Shown: positions 4,909 through 10,621, counted from the first letter of the stretch. The stretch: 10,700 nucleotides of DNA from Thermoflexia bacterium (GCA_030605705.1 JAUWHU010000066.1:1-10700), one strand, 5' to 3'. Program-made: numbers and translations. Notes: generated by a model from the letters alone, not told the origin.

Positions 4909-5709
4909 ATGTACTTAGGCCCCTGGTTTGCGCAAAAATATACGCTATGGGTCGGCGGGGGAGTGTTGGCCGGGTTGTTCTGGCTGTGGATTGCAGGCCC
5001 ACGACGGCGTTTCACCCACTCCCAATTGACCGCGTTGCTCTGGACGGTAGCCGGTGGGGCGCTGCTCGTCGGGCGCGCGGGTTACGTGGCCGCGAACGCC
5101 GCCTATTTCACCCAACATCCGCTGGACGCGGCGCAGCCGTGGAGCGTGGGAGGGCTGCATGAGATCGGGACCTGGCTCGGCGGGTTGGCCGCCGCGAGCA
5201 TCTGGGCGTTCCGCGCGAAGCAACCGTGGATGGCGGTCCTCACGCTATTGGCGCCCACTGCCCTGCTTGTCGCAGCAGGCGGGGGATGGGGCTGCGCCGC
5301 CGCCGGTTGCGCCTGGGGACGCGAGGCGTTGAGCGTCCCTGAGAACCAACGTTGGTTCATCAGCAACGGGCCGGACCTCTATCACACCGTTATGCCGCGT
5401 TACCCGGTGCAAGCAGCGGGCGCGATCTGGGCGCTGGCCTTAGCATCGGCGGCGATGCTCGTGAGGCGTTGCGGCCTGCTGGCCGTGGGCCTTTACTTAG
5501 CCGGGATGGCGGTCCTCACTTTCTGGCGCGGCGACCCGGTCCCCATGCTCGGTTCCTATCGTCTGGATACGTTCCTGTACCTCAGCCTCGCGTTGAGCCT
5601 GTGGTTCTTGCAATGGCGGGCTGGGAGTATCTTCTCAATAAGTAGAGGTAAACATTTCGTTAGCTGTCATTCTCACCACAGAGGCACAGAGAACACGGAG
5701 AAAGAATAA
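4909..5709 (+). CDS. Divergent Lgt-like (prolipoprotein diacylglyceryl transferase family) membrane protein
   Basis: Lgt transfers diacylglycerol from phosphatidylglycerol to the lipobox cysteine of prolipoproteins. This 266-residue protein is polytopic and follows the Lgt plan: LLVGRAGYV (52-60), GGLHEIGTWLGGL (81-93), APTALLVAAGGGWGCAAAGCAWG (115-137), YPVQAAG (165-171) and a late FWRGDP segment (205-210). Key positions look altered. The family GR(I/L)G before the C/N-x-x-x-G block reads GGWG here, so the conserved arginine (R143 in E. coli) appears missing, and the usual SFHGG reads EIGTWLGG. It may therefore be inactive as Lgt or have changed substrate. There is no ribosome binding site and a probable leaderless start. 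Roughly the last 25 residues look like readthrough into a dispersed repeat (HHRGTENTEKE). Family membership is probable; activity is uncertain. Confidence 0.72.
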   Translation: MYLGPWFAQKYTLWVGGGVLAGLFWLWIAGPRRRFTHSQLTALLWTVAGGALLVGRAGYVAANAAYFTQHPLDAAQPWSVGGLHEIGTWLGGLAAASIWAFRAKQPWMAVLTLLAPTALLVAAGGGWGCAAAGCAWGREALSVPENQRWFISNGPDLYHTVMPRYPVQAAGAIWALALASAAMLVRRCGLLAVGLYLAGMAVLTFWRGDPVPMLGSYRLDTFLYLSLALSLWFLQWRAGSIFSISRGKHFVSCHSHHRGTENTEKE

Positions 5710-5740
5710 GAAAACTCTGTGCCCTCTGTGTCTCTGTGGT
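5675..5740. repeat. Dispersed palindromic repeat ACCACAGAGG...CTCTGTGGT
   Basis: Arms 5675-5700 and 5715-5740 are complementary at 22 of 26 positions around a 14-nt A-rich loop. The wording (ACCACAGAGGCACAGAGAAC, and CTCTGTGTCTCTGTGGT on the other side) belongs to a type of intergenic palindrome that I recall as widespread in environmental genomes. It overlaps the end of the Lgt-like gene and supplies its last residues and stop codon. Confidence 0.8.
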
Positions 5741-5746
5741 AAAAAT

Positions 5747-5770
5747 CGCCCCGGAATATTGAGATGATAC
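5747..5770. repeat. 24-bp repeat, right copy of an inverted pair
   Basis: This is the reverse complement of 4511-4534 with one mismatch (outer end GAGATGATAC). It sits 6 bp after the ACCACAGAGG palindrome and 60 bp before the protease start codon. Together the two copies bound 1,260 bp holding the Lgt-like gene. Confidence 0.8.
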
Positions 5771-5830
5771 ATCTGGGAGAAACTCCCGCCCGGCGCTGAC
5801 CTGACTGCCGTCGTTTCATACAAGGAGCTC

Positions 5831-6988
5831 ATGGAAAATCCAATTGTTGATCCGCTGGCCGCTGGCCGCACCTTGCAGGAGCTGCAAAGGGCGCTGCTGG
5901 GCCTGATGGAGATAGAGTCGGTGAAGATACTCACCGCAGGCCCACGTCCCGCCGTGGAATTTGCCGGACGGGTGAGAGATTTGGGGGAGGATGCAACCTT
6001 CGATGAGATCCTCCAGCGTTTCGCAGCGCTGGGCTATACCCCACTGCTCTCCCTAAAAGATAATGTTCACATCCTCCAGGCAATACCCGAGGTGGCAGAC
6101 AAACGCACCGGCAAGCCCTGGGTTAACTTGGTGTTGTTCGTGCTCACACTCCTCTCGGTGTTGTACACAGGCGCATTGAACGCCGGAGAAAGTCCGGGAG
6201 ATTCCCTCTCCCTCGGCGAATTCTTGATCCGGGGGTTACCCTTTGCCGGGACGCTGCTTGCCATCCTCACGGCACACGAATTGAGCCATTATTTTGTGGG
6301 ACGACGGTACGGCTCACCGATCAGCCTGCCCTATTTTATTCCGCTCCCCACGAGCATGAGCATCTTAGGCACGATGGGGGCAGTCATCGTGCAGAAAGGG
6401 CCGATGCGTAGCCGCAAAGCCCTCTTCGACATCGGCGCGGCGGGGCCGTTGGGCGGACTGCTCGTGGCCCTCCCGCTTTTGGTGGTGGGATTGTGTCTCT
6501 CCAACGTGGAGCCTTTGCCCGTCGGCCAAAGCTACATCATGGAAGGGAACTCTCTGTTCTATTACGCGCTAAAATGGGTGATCTTCGGGCGTCCGCTTCC
6601 CGCCGGCGGCATGGATGTCATGTTACATCCCATGGCCTTCGCTGCCTGGGCCGGCCTGATGGTCACAGCGCTCAACCTCTTCCCAGTAGGGCAATTCGAC
6701 GGCGGACACATCACCTACGCCCTCTGGGGGCGCAAAGCCTGGACTGTGGCTCGTCTCTTCGTCTACCTGATGTTTGGCTGGGGGCTGATTCTGAGCTTGC
6801 TGGGGAATGGGGCGGCCTGGACATGGATCATCTGGGGCTTTTTGGGTACGCTTATGGGTACGCGCCACCCGGCCCCGCTCAACGATGTCACTCCCTTGGA
6901 TAAGAAACGCCAGGTGCTCGGCTGGATCGTCGTCGCACTCTTCGTATTGCTCCTCATACCCATCCCGTTGGTTATCGTGCAACCCTGA
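5831..6988 (+). CDS. Site-2 protease family (M50) intramembrane zinc metalloprotease
   Basis: Site-2 proteases cut substrates inside the membrane, often releasing membrane-tethered regulators. The 385-residue protein has a soluble N-terminal domain (1-95), then several hydrophobic segments. The zinc-binding HELSH is at 149-153 and NLFPVGQFDGGH (282-293) supplies the third ligand, D290. Between them lie GRRYGSPISLPYFIPLPTSM and LFDIGAAGPLGGLLVALPLL, which closely resemble the EGY-type plant and bacterial members. All catalytic residues are present, so it should be active. AAGGAG (5822-5827) lies 3 nt before the ATG. The glycosyltransferase starts 8 bp after the stop, so the two are probably cotranscribed. 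No substrate or anti-sigma factor is visible nearby. Confidence 0.92.
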   Translation: MENPIVDPLAAGRTLQELQRALLGLMEIESVKILTAGPRPAVEFAGRVRDLGEDATFDEILQRFAALGYTPLLSLKDNVHILQAIPEVADKRTGKPWVNLVLFVLTLLSVLYTGALNAGESPGDSLSLGEFLIRGLPFAGTLLAILTAHELSHYFVGRRYGSPISLPYFIPLPTSMSILGTMGAVIVQKGPMRSRKALFDIGAAGPLGGLLVALPLLVVGLCLSNVEPLPVGQSYIMEGNSLFYYALKWVIFGRPLPAGGMDVMLHPMAFAAWAGLMVTALNLFPVGQFDGGHITYALWGRKAWTVARLFVYLMFGWGLILSLLGNGAAWTWIIWGFLGTLMGTRHPAPLNDVTPLDKKRQVLGWIVVALFVLLLIPIPLVIVQP

Positions 6989-6996
6989 GCCAGACT

Positions 6997-8100
6997 ATGA
7001 GCATCGGGATTGACGCCAGCCGGGCGGTCAGCGCGGCACCCACCGGCACCGAGGGGTATTCCTACCACTTGATCCGGGCATTGCTGCCCCTCTTGCTGCC
7101 CAAACACACGGTGCGGCTTTACTTGCGCGAACCGGCCCCGGCGGATGCTTTCCCCGGCGCTGAAGCGCGGGTGATCCCCTGCCCGCGTCTCTGGACCCAT
7201 GCGCGGCTCTCCTGGGAAATGCTGCGCCATCCGCCGGACCTGTTGTTCGTCCCGGCGCACGTCCTGCCCTTGATACGACCCCAGCGTACTCTCGTCACCA
7301 TCCACGACCTGGGGTATCGTTTCTTCCCAGAGGCTCATCCCCGGCGGCAGCGGCGTTACCTCGACGTGAGCACCCGCTGGAGCGCGCGCGTCGCCGCCCA
7401 CATCTTAGCCGATTCCCAGGCCACCCGCGACGCGCTGGTACGGGAGTACGGCATCGCGCCGGCGAAGATCACCGTCACCTATCCCGGCTACGACCGGACG
7501 CTGCGCCCGGTACGCGATCCGCAATCTTTGGCGTGCGTCCGCGCCCGGTACGACATCCCCGGCCCCTACATCCTGTACCTGGGGCGCATCCAGCCCCGCA
7601 AGAATTTGGCGCGGTTGGTACACGCCTTCGCCCGCCTGCTCCCTCGCCATCCCGACCTCAACCTGGTGCTCGCCGGCCCGACGGGCTGGCTGGCGGAACC
7701 GCTGTTGGAGCGCGTCAAGTCGCTGGGGCTGGAGGAGCGCGTGCGCCTGCCGGGTTACATCGCGGAAGAGGATAAAGCCGCGCTCATCTCCGGGGCGCGA
7801 CTCTTCGCTTACCCTTCTCTCTACGAAGGATTTGGCTTCCCCGTGTTAGAAGCGCAGGCCTGCGGCACACCAGTGCTCACCAGTACCACGTCGAGCCTGC
7901 CGGAGGTGGCCGGGGATGGCGCTTTACTGGTTGATCCGCTGGACGAGGAGGCCCTCGCGGAGGGGCTGAAGCGTCTGCTGGAGGATGCGTCGCTGCGCCA
8001 AACGTTAGTTGCCAGAGGAGAAGCCAACTTGCGACGTTTTTCCTGGGAACGCGCGGCACAGACGGTCATGGGGGTTATGGAGAGGATGCTGGCCGGGTAG
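6997..8100 (+). CDS. GT4-family glycosyltransferase
   Basis: The 367-residue protein has the two Rossmann-like domains of a GT-B retaining glycosyltransferase. The N-terminal acceptor domain starts MSIGIDASRAVSAAPTGTEG, the usual GT4 start with the TGTxxY glycine loop, and contains TIHDLGYRFFPEAHP at 101-115. The C-terminal nucleotide-sugar domain has YILYLGRIQPRKNLARLVHA (191-210), LVLAGPTGW and the E-x7-E motif EGFGFPVLE (277-285) followed by AQACGTPVLTS and LPEVAGDGALLVDP. It would transfer a sugar from a nucleotide donor to a glycan or lipid; the specificity cannot be read from the sequence. The ATG is 8 nt after the protease stop with no good ribosome binding site, which suggests translational coupling. 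No other cell-envelope glycan genes are in the window. Confidence 0.93.
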   Translation: MSIGIDASRAVSAAPTGTEGYSYHLIRALLPLLLPKHTVRLYLREPAPADAFPGAEARVIPCPRLWTHARLSWEMLRHPPDLLFVPAHVLPLIRPQRTLVTIHDLGYRFFPEAHPRRQRRYLDVSTRWSARVAAHILADSQATRDALVREYGIAPAKITVTYPGYDRTLRPVRDPQSLACVRARYDIPGPYILYLGRIQPRKNLARLVHAFARLLPRHPDLNLVLAGPTGWLAEPLLERVKSLGLEERVRLPGYIAEEDKAALISGARLFAYPSLYEGFGFPVLEAQACGTPVLTSTTSSLPEVAGDGALLVDPLDEEALAEGLKRLLEDASLRQTLVARGEANLRRFSWERAAQTVMGVMERMLAG

Positions 8101-8108
8101 CCGGTTCA

Positions 8109-8160
8109 ATTATCCCAAGTGTAATATCCCAAATATAGTTGGGATAATTTTGGGATATTA
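8109..8160 (+). terminator. Four-arm palindromic structure after the glycosyltransferase
   Basis: Four related arms follow each other: ATTATCCCAA (8109-8118), TAATATCCCAAA (8122-8133), TTGGGATAAT (8139-8148) and TTTGGGATATTA (8149-8160). Arm 1 pairs perfectly with arm 3, and arm 2 pairs perfectly with arm 4. The order is 1-2-3-4, so the two perfect pairings cross. Arm 2 can also fold on arm 3 with one mismatch. There is no T-run after arm 4; a terminator role is inferred only from position 8 bp past the stop codon. Confidence 0.5.
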
Positions 8161-8192
8161 AGTCTGGCTCTCCTGCAGAAAGTCTCATTCCT

Positions 8193-8217
8193 AACGCAGA
8201 GGCGCAGAGACGCAAAG
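8193..8217. repeat. Half of a dispersed GCAGAGGCGCAGAGACGC repeat
   Basis: The stretch AACGCAGAGGCGCAGAGACG followed by CAAAG repeats the unit CGCAGAG. It is worded like one arm of the ACCACAGAGG-type palindromes, but no complementary arm lies nearby. It is probably a decayed copy of such a repeat. Confidence 0.45.
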
Positions 8218-8250
8218 ATTTCTTGGTAGTAGAGTTGTTCATGAATCAAC

Positions 8251-8416
8251 GCATAAGGGCAGAAGTGACACATCTCTTTCCAAACGCTCTAAGCCTCCCC
8301 GTACCCTGACGGGTAGGCTGCGCGCTCCCCGGGGGCGGGTTGACGAGAAATTTGCCCAGGGGACGCCCCCGAGACGGGGGCTGGGAGCAGTGTAAGTGCG
8401 GCTTTTGCCCCTGTGC
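8251..8416 (-). mobile_element. MITE-like element, copy 2 (166 bp, 8-bp target duplication)
   Basis: This is the reverse-complement relative of 4711-4850. It starts GCATAAGGGCAGAAGTGACAC-like at 8251 and ends GCCCCTGTGC at 8416. The 21-bp ends are imperfect inverted repeats (15 of 21). A perfect 8-bp direct repeat GAATCAAC flanks it (8243-8250 and 8417-8424). That repeat differs from the one around copy 1, so the two insertions were independent. This copy is about 26 bp longer because of extra sequence (around 8297-8325) near one arm of the central GC-rich palindrome. That palindrome is no longer perfect here. It holds no ORF. Confidence 0.82.
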
Positions 8417-8867
8417 GAATCAACGAGACCAGAAATTGGCCGCGGATTTGATTGCACGGATATTTTTGTAAAAAACAAGGAAAAATTCGTGTCCAACGCG
8501 CCGGAGCAGCTTGGATTGCGAATAGGCTTTTCTTCCCCACGCAAAACGCGCTTTTGCGGCGGGCGAGAAGGTGTTGTCACGGTGCTTGCGGAGCTCTGAA
8601 AATGAGCCGGCGTACTTACTTCCGCGCTGGTGTGGCCGGTGCCCAGTACTTCTTTCCTGTTGACACTGCAACTCATCGATAGACAGCCCTACTTGCACTA
8701 CCTGATGCCACCGCTTCCCCACGAGACCTTGCCTTGCAATACCTACACTTCTCGTGCAGTCTTCGCTCATCAACGAGCCACGTGATTTTGCCTTGCTCAA
8801 AACCTCGCCCCCACAACGAGACGCGCTACTCAGCCTTCTCTCACTATGTGGCGTATGTTGACGTGTT
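8417..8867. other. Stretch without an intact gene between MITE copy 2 and hicB
   Basis: No complete gene is supported on either strand. A perfect hairpin CGCAAAA-CGCGC-TTTTGCG lies at 8540-8558. A + strand fragment at 8602-8682 resembles a transposase N-terminus and is listed separately. An open - strand frame at 8420-8893 has no recognisable domain and its composition looks like chance. The region is best read as decayed mobile-element DNA. Confidence 0.5.
8602..8682 (+). pseudogene. N-terminal remnant resembling a REP-associated tyrosine transposase (Y1-type)
   Basis: The 26-codon frame reads MSRRTYFRAGVAGAQYFFPV then DTATHR and stops. The pattern basic-Y-x-R-A-x-V-A-G-A-x-Y-FF-x-V-x-T is that of the first beta strand and preceding region of RAYT (TnpA_REP) transposases. 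These single-tyrosine HUH enzymes act on palindromic repeats. One frame over, IDRQPYLHYL continues at about 8678-8710 in the way such proteins usually do (THxRQPxL), which suggests a frameshift. The HUH motif and catalytic tyrosine expected further on are not found before hicB. It is therefore a short, broken remnant, and the assignment rests on about 25 residues. Confidence 0.45.
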
Positions 8868-9194
8868 TCACTGAGCGAGCTTGGCACTGGCAAGCCGATT
8901 TAGACTTATGCCAGCTTCAGCAGCTTCGAGTGCTAAATGGCGGTGAAGTATTGGCGGAATCCGTAACATGAATTTGCCACTATATTGCCTGATGGCAATT
9001 GGCTCAGGCACGAGTTCACCCCTGGCCCTCAAATCGACGACGACATCAGCCGCCACTTGACGGATACCTTCGAGTGCCGTTTCTGGCGTGGAGGCTAACC
9101 AACTGAGGCTGGGAAACTCGACGCAGAGGCCCACATACTCGTCGTCTTCCTCTGACCAAGTCACACGATAGGTATATCGGTCATTTTCGAGCAT
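8868..9194 (-). CDS. hicB: HicB-family antitoxin
   Basis: HicB neutralises the HicA mRNA interferase and usually represses the hicAB promoter. The 108-residue product begins MLENDRYTYRVTWSEEDDEY and has the HicB fold (residues 6-65: VGLCVEFPSLSWLASTPETA, then LEGIRQVAADVVVDL). A C-terminal ribbon-helix-helix-like segment follows (73-106: GKFMLRIPPILHRHLALEAA, then EAGISLNRLASAKL) and is the likely DNA-binding part. I chose ATG 9194 because GGAGGT (9203-9208 on the - strand) lies 8 nt upstream. A start at 9218 is in frame but has no such site and would lengthen the overlap with hicA. The overlap with the end of hicA is 14 nt, typical of toxin-antitoxin pairs. Confidence 0.88.
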   Translation of the reverse strand: MLENDRYTYRVTWSEEDDEYVGLCVEFPSLSWLASTPETALEGIRQVAADVVVDLRARGELVPEPIAIRQYSGKFMLRIPPILHRHLALEAAEAGISLNRLASAKLAQ

Positions 9195-9441
9195 CGCTTT
9201 GCACCTCCAGCCGATCAATTGCTTTCAATACTTGCCTTACCTGATATGCTTTAGCCATACCTTTATGATTTTGAATGTTGACTCGCGGGTCTCCCTGCCA
9301 GGGTGTTTTGTAGATGCAGTGGCTGCCGCTTTTCTGTCGAGCCTCGCCAAAGTAAAAATCGCACACTTTGCACAGGTCTCGAAAGCGAATCCCTCTCGGA
9401 TTTCGCCGCATTTTAGCAACAGTGTCCCCGACTCTAGCCAT
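9181..9441 (-). CDS. hicA: HicA-family toxin (mRNA interferase)
   Basis: HicA toxins have a double-stranded-RNA-binding-like fold and cleave mRNA when freed from HicB. The 86-residue product includes MRRNPRGIRFRDLCKVCDFY (11-30), the conserved SGSHCIYKTPW (38-48) with the likely catalytic His41, DPRVNIQ (51-57) and KAYQVRQVLKAIDRLE (64-79). These match the longer HicA subgroup with a GSH-x-IYKTPW and YQVRQVL pattern. The frame is intact, so the module may be functional. The ATG at 9441 has no ribosome binding site and lies 6 nt after a -10 box, so the transcript is probably leaderless. A second in-frame ATG at 9411 (MRRNPRG) is a possible alternative start. Confidence 0.87.
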   Translation of the reverse strand: MARVGDTVAKMRRNPRGIRFRDLCKVCDFYFGEARQKSGSHCIYKTPWQGDPRVNIQNHKGMAKAYQVRQVLKAIDRLEVQSDARK

Positions 9442-9447
9442 AAGGAT

Positions 9448-9475
9448 ATAGTACCACTATTAGTATCTTTGTCAA
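9448..9475 (-). promoter_or_regulatory. hicAB promoter with overlapping palindromic operator
   Basis: Read on the - strand, TTGACA (9470-9475) is followed after 16 bp by TACTAT (9448-9453) with a TG one base upstream (extended -10). Two overlapping palindromes cover it: ATAGT-ACC-ACTAT (9448-9460) and ACTA-T-TAGT (9456-9464). They are good candidates for HicB binding sites that would block RNA polymerase. The hicA ATG begins 7 bases after the -10 box. Confidence 0.65.
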
Positions 9476-9551
9476 GGTGTGCGAGATTGTTGAGCTGCCT
9501 AACGGGCCGCATAACGCGCTTGGCGGGTGTGGCGTGAGCACATTCGTAACA

Positions 9552-9627
9552 AGGCTAACCACGATGCGCGTGGAAACTCTGGAAAAAGCGCCGACTAGCC
9601 AAGTCGCCTCCAACACGTGGTTAGCCT
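9552..9627. repeat. 76-bp structured inverted repeat upstream of hicA
   Basis: AGGCTAACCACG (9552-9563) and CGTGGTTAGCCT (9616-9627) pair perfectly over 12 bp. The 52 nt between them contain CGACT-AGCCA-AGTCG (9592-9606) and GCGC/GCGC arms (9566-9569, 9588-9591), so the whole can fold as a three-way junction. Alternative pairings exist: CCACG (9559-9563) also pairs with CGTGG at 9569-9573, and GGCTA (9553-9557) with TAGCC at 9596-9600. Whether it is an RNA, a mobile-element end or a decayed repeat is unknown. Confidence 0.55.
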
Positions 9628-9674
9628 GCCCTGATCTCATCCTTTGAGACTTCCGCTCGCCGTGCAAAACAACT

Positions 9675-10394
9675 CTATTCGTAATCAACGTGATAATGAT
9701 AGATAGGTATAACGACAGCGTCAGTTTCGCACAGAATCCGTTCTGCTCGGATGTAAAGATCGCGCCGGGCTTGCTCATCGAGTTCTTGTAAGGCCGTTTG
9801 CACCAGAGCATTGTATTCCGAGTTATCCCATAAAAAACGAGTGGGGCTGAATTGCTTACAAGCGCCCTCTGAAAATTCGGTGATGCGATCCCGCCGTGTA
9901 GCTTCATCAGGTGCATATTCAATAAGGTCTGCTTGGGAAGCAGCCTGGTCATTGTAGAAATCAGCGTCTTGCTTGCTACAGATTGCATCGTGAAGGAAAT
10001 TGTGGGGGTCTACGTAATCAGCCCCCCAGCCCAAGCGCCAGATTTGAGGGGGAGCGGAGTTTATCATTGCGAGGTACTCATCCCAGGGCTTGGATCGCAG
10101 GTTGACTTCCACACCGAGTACCTCCCGCCACTGCTCCTGGGCCGCTTCGGCTAGCGGTCGGTGTTTATCCCCCTCAACCTCATTATACCAAAGGGTGATG
10201 CCTGGTAGCCCTGACCCATCAGGATAGCCGGCCTGGGCTAGAAGACTGCGAGCGCGGTCGGGATTATATGGTAATCCCACTTGCTCGTACAGATCAACCC
10301 CAAAAATTTCCGGCGGAGTAAAAGTGGTCGCTGGAGCACTCTGTCTTTCAGGACTCAAATCATTAGAAATCCGCGATATGGCTGCACGATCATG
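9675..10394 (-). pseudogene. Internal fragment of a family-5 ABC transporter substrate-binding protein
   Basis: Family-5 binding proteins (OppA/DppA type) capture peptides or similar solutes outside the membrane for an ABC importer. The frame shows the late part of such a protein: DRAAISRISNDLSPERQSAP, TTFTPPEIFG, YNPDRARSLLAQAGYPDGSG, LGWGADYVDPHNFLHDAICS and RAERILCETDAVVIPIYHYH. The family is about 500-600 residues long. Here some 240 are recognisable. There is no signal peptide, no lipobox and no true start; the frame is closed upstream by a stop at 10431-10433. The 3' end stops at 9675 before the usual final 40 or so residues. Both ends are therefore missing. No permease or ATPase gene is present, and the fragment is surely non-functional. 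Confidence 0.8.
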
Positions 10395-10561
10395 GCGCAG
10401 CGGCGGTGGCGTGTGACCTGCGCCAGAAAACTAACTCCAAAGCGCGTGTGACCGTCGCTGACAGCGGCGATAGCCGCGTCGGGTGCAAGCCGTTGGTGCG
10501 ACCCGTTCTCCTTAAACCATCGCAATTAAGCGATGGGGGACAGGAGGCAAAGGCCGTTTGA
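10367..10561 (+). pseudogene. Possible C-terminal remnant of an IS200/IS605-type TnpB
   Basis: The + strand frame contains LHDHGAAAVACDLRQKTNSK, then ARVTVADSGDSRVGCKPLVR, and ends GGQEAKAV. The first part resembles the final TnpB motif (DRDxNAAxNL) in degraded form, and the low-complexity polar tail is of the kind seen at TnpB C-termini. The same DNA folds into three successive hairpins (10455-10470; 10481-10504 with a bulged G; 10517-10536 CCATCGC/GCGATGG). That would fit an omega/reRNA scaffold, which in tnpB genes overlaps the 3' end. The N-terminal 300 or more residues, the zinc finger and the catalytic residues are absent. I hold this only as a plausible reading. Confidence 0.4.
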
Positions 10562-10592
10562 TCTTTGACAACTGTGTGTTCATATAGGTGAG

Positions 10593-10621
10593 ATGATAGC
10601 ACGATTGGTGCGAAACATCAA
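10593..10621 (-). promoter_or_regulatory. Sigma-70-like promoter pointing left
   Basis: On the - strand TTGATG (10616-10621), a 17-bp spacer and TATCAT (10593-10598) form a good promoter match. An ATG at 10583, 9 nt past the -10 box, opens a 23-codon frame (MNTQLSKIKRPLPPVPHRLI...) ending at 10512. I do not call that frame a gene. The transcript would run antisense to the tnpB-like remnant and toward the binding-protein fragment. Confidence 0.45.

Noticed and set aside
4511..5770. Complete transposon with 24-bp terminal inverted repeats
   Set aside because: There is no transposase and no target duplication at the outer edges, and each 24-mer adjoins a different dispersed palindrome. I keep it as an observation only.
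6763..7401. 212-codon open frame on the - strand
   Set aside because: It lies opposite the protease and glycosyltransferase, both clearly real, and is explained by their GC-rich codon use.
8420..8893. 157-codon - strand frame
   Set aside because: It has no recognisable motif. It overlaps the hicB 3' end and decayed element DNA, and its composition looks like chance.
9552..9627. Integron attC site
   Set aside because: The size and GGCTAAC/GTTAGCC ends are suggestive, but the ends do not fit RYYYAAC/GTTRRRY at every position. The arms are continuous without the usual spacer and extrahelical bases, and no integrase or cassette array is present.
9434..9988. 184-codon - strand frame overlapping hicA and the binding-protein fragment
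   Set aside because: It is a frame-shifted reading of the binding-protein fragment and of the hicA promoter region, and shows no domain.
10512..10583. 23-codon - strand frame behind the promoter at 10593-10621
   Set aside because: It is too short to judge, has no ribosome binding site, and lies antisense to the tnpB-like tail. It is noted only with the promoter.
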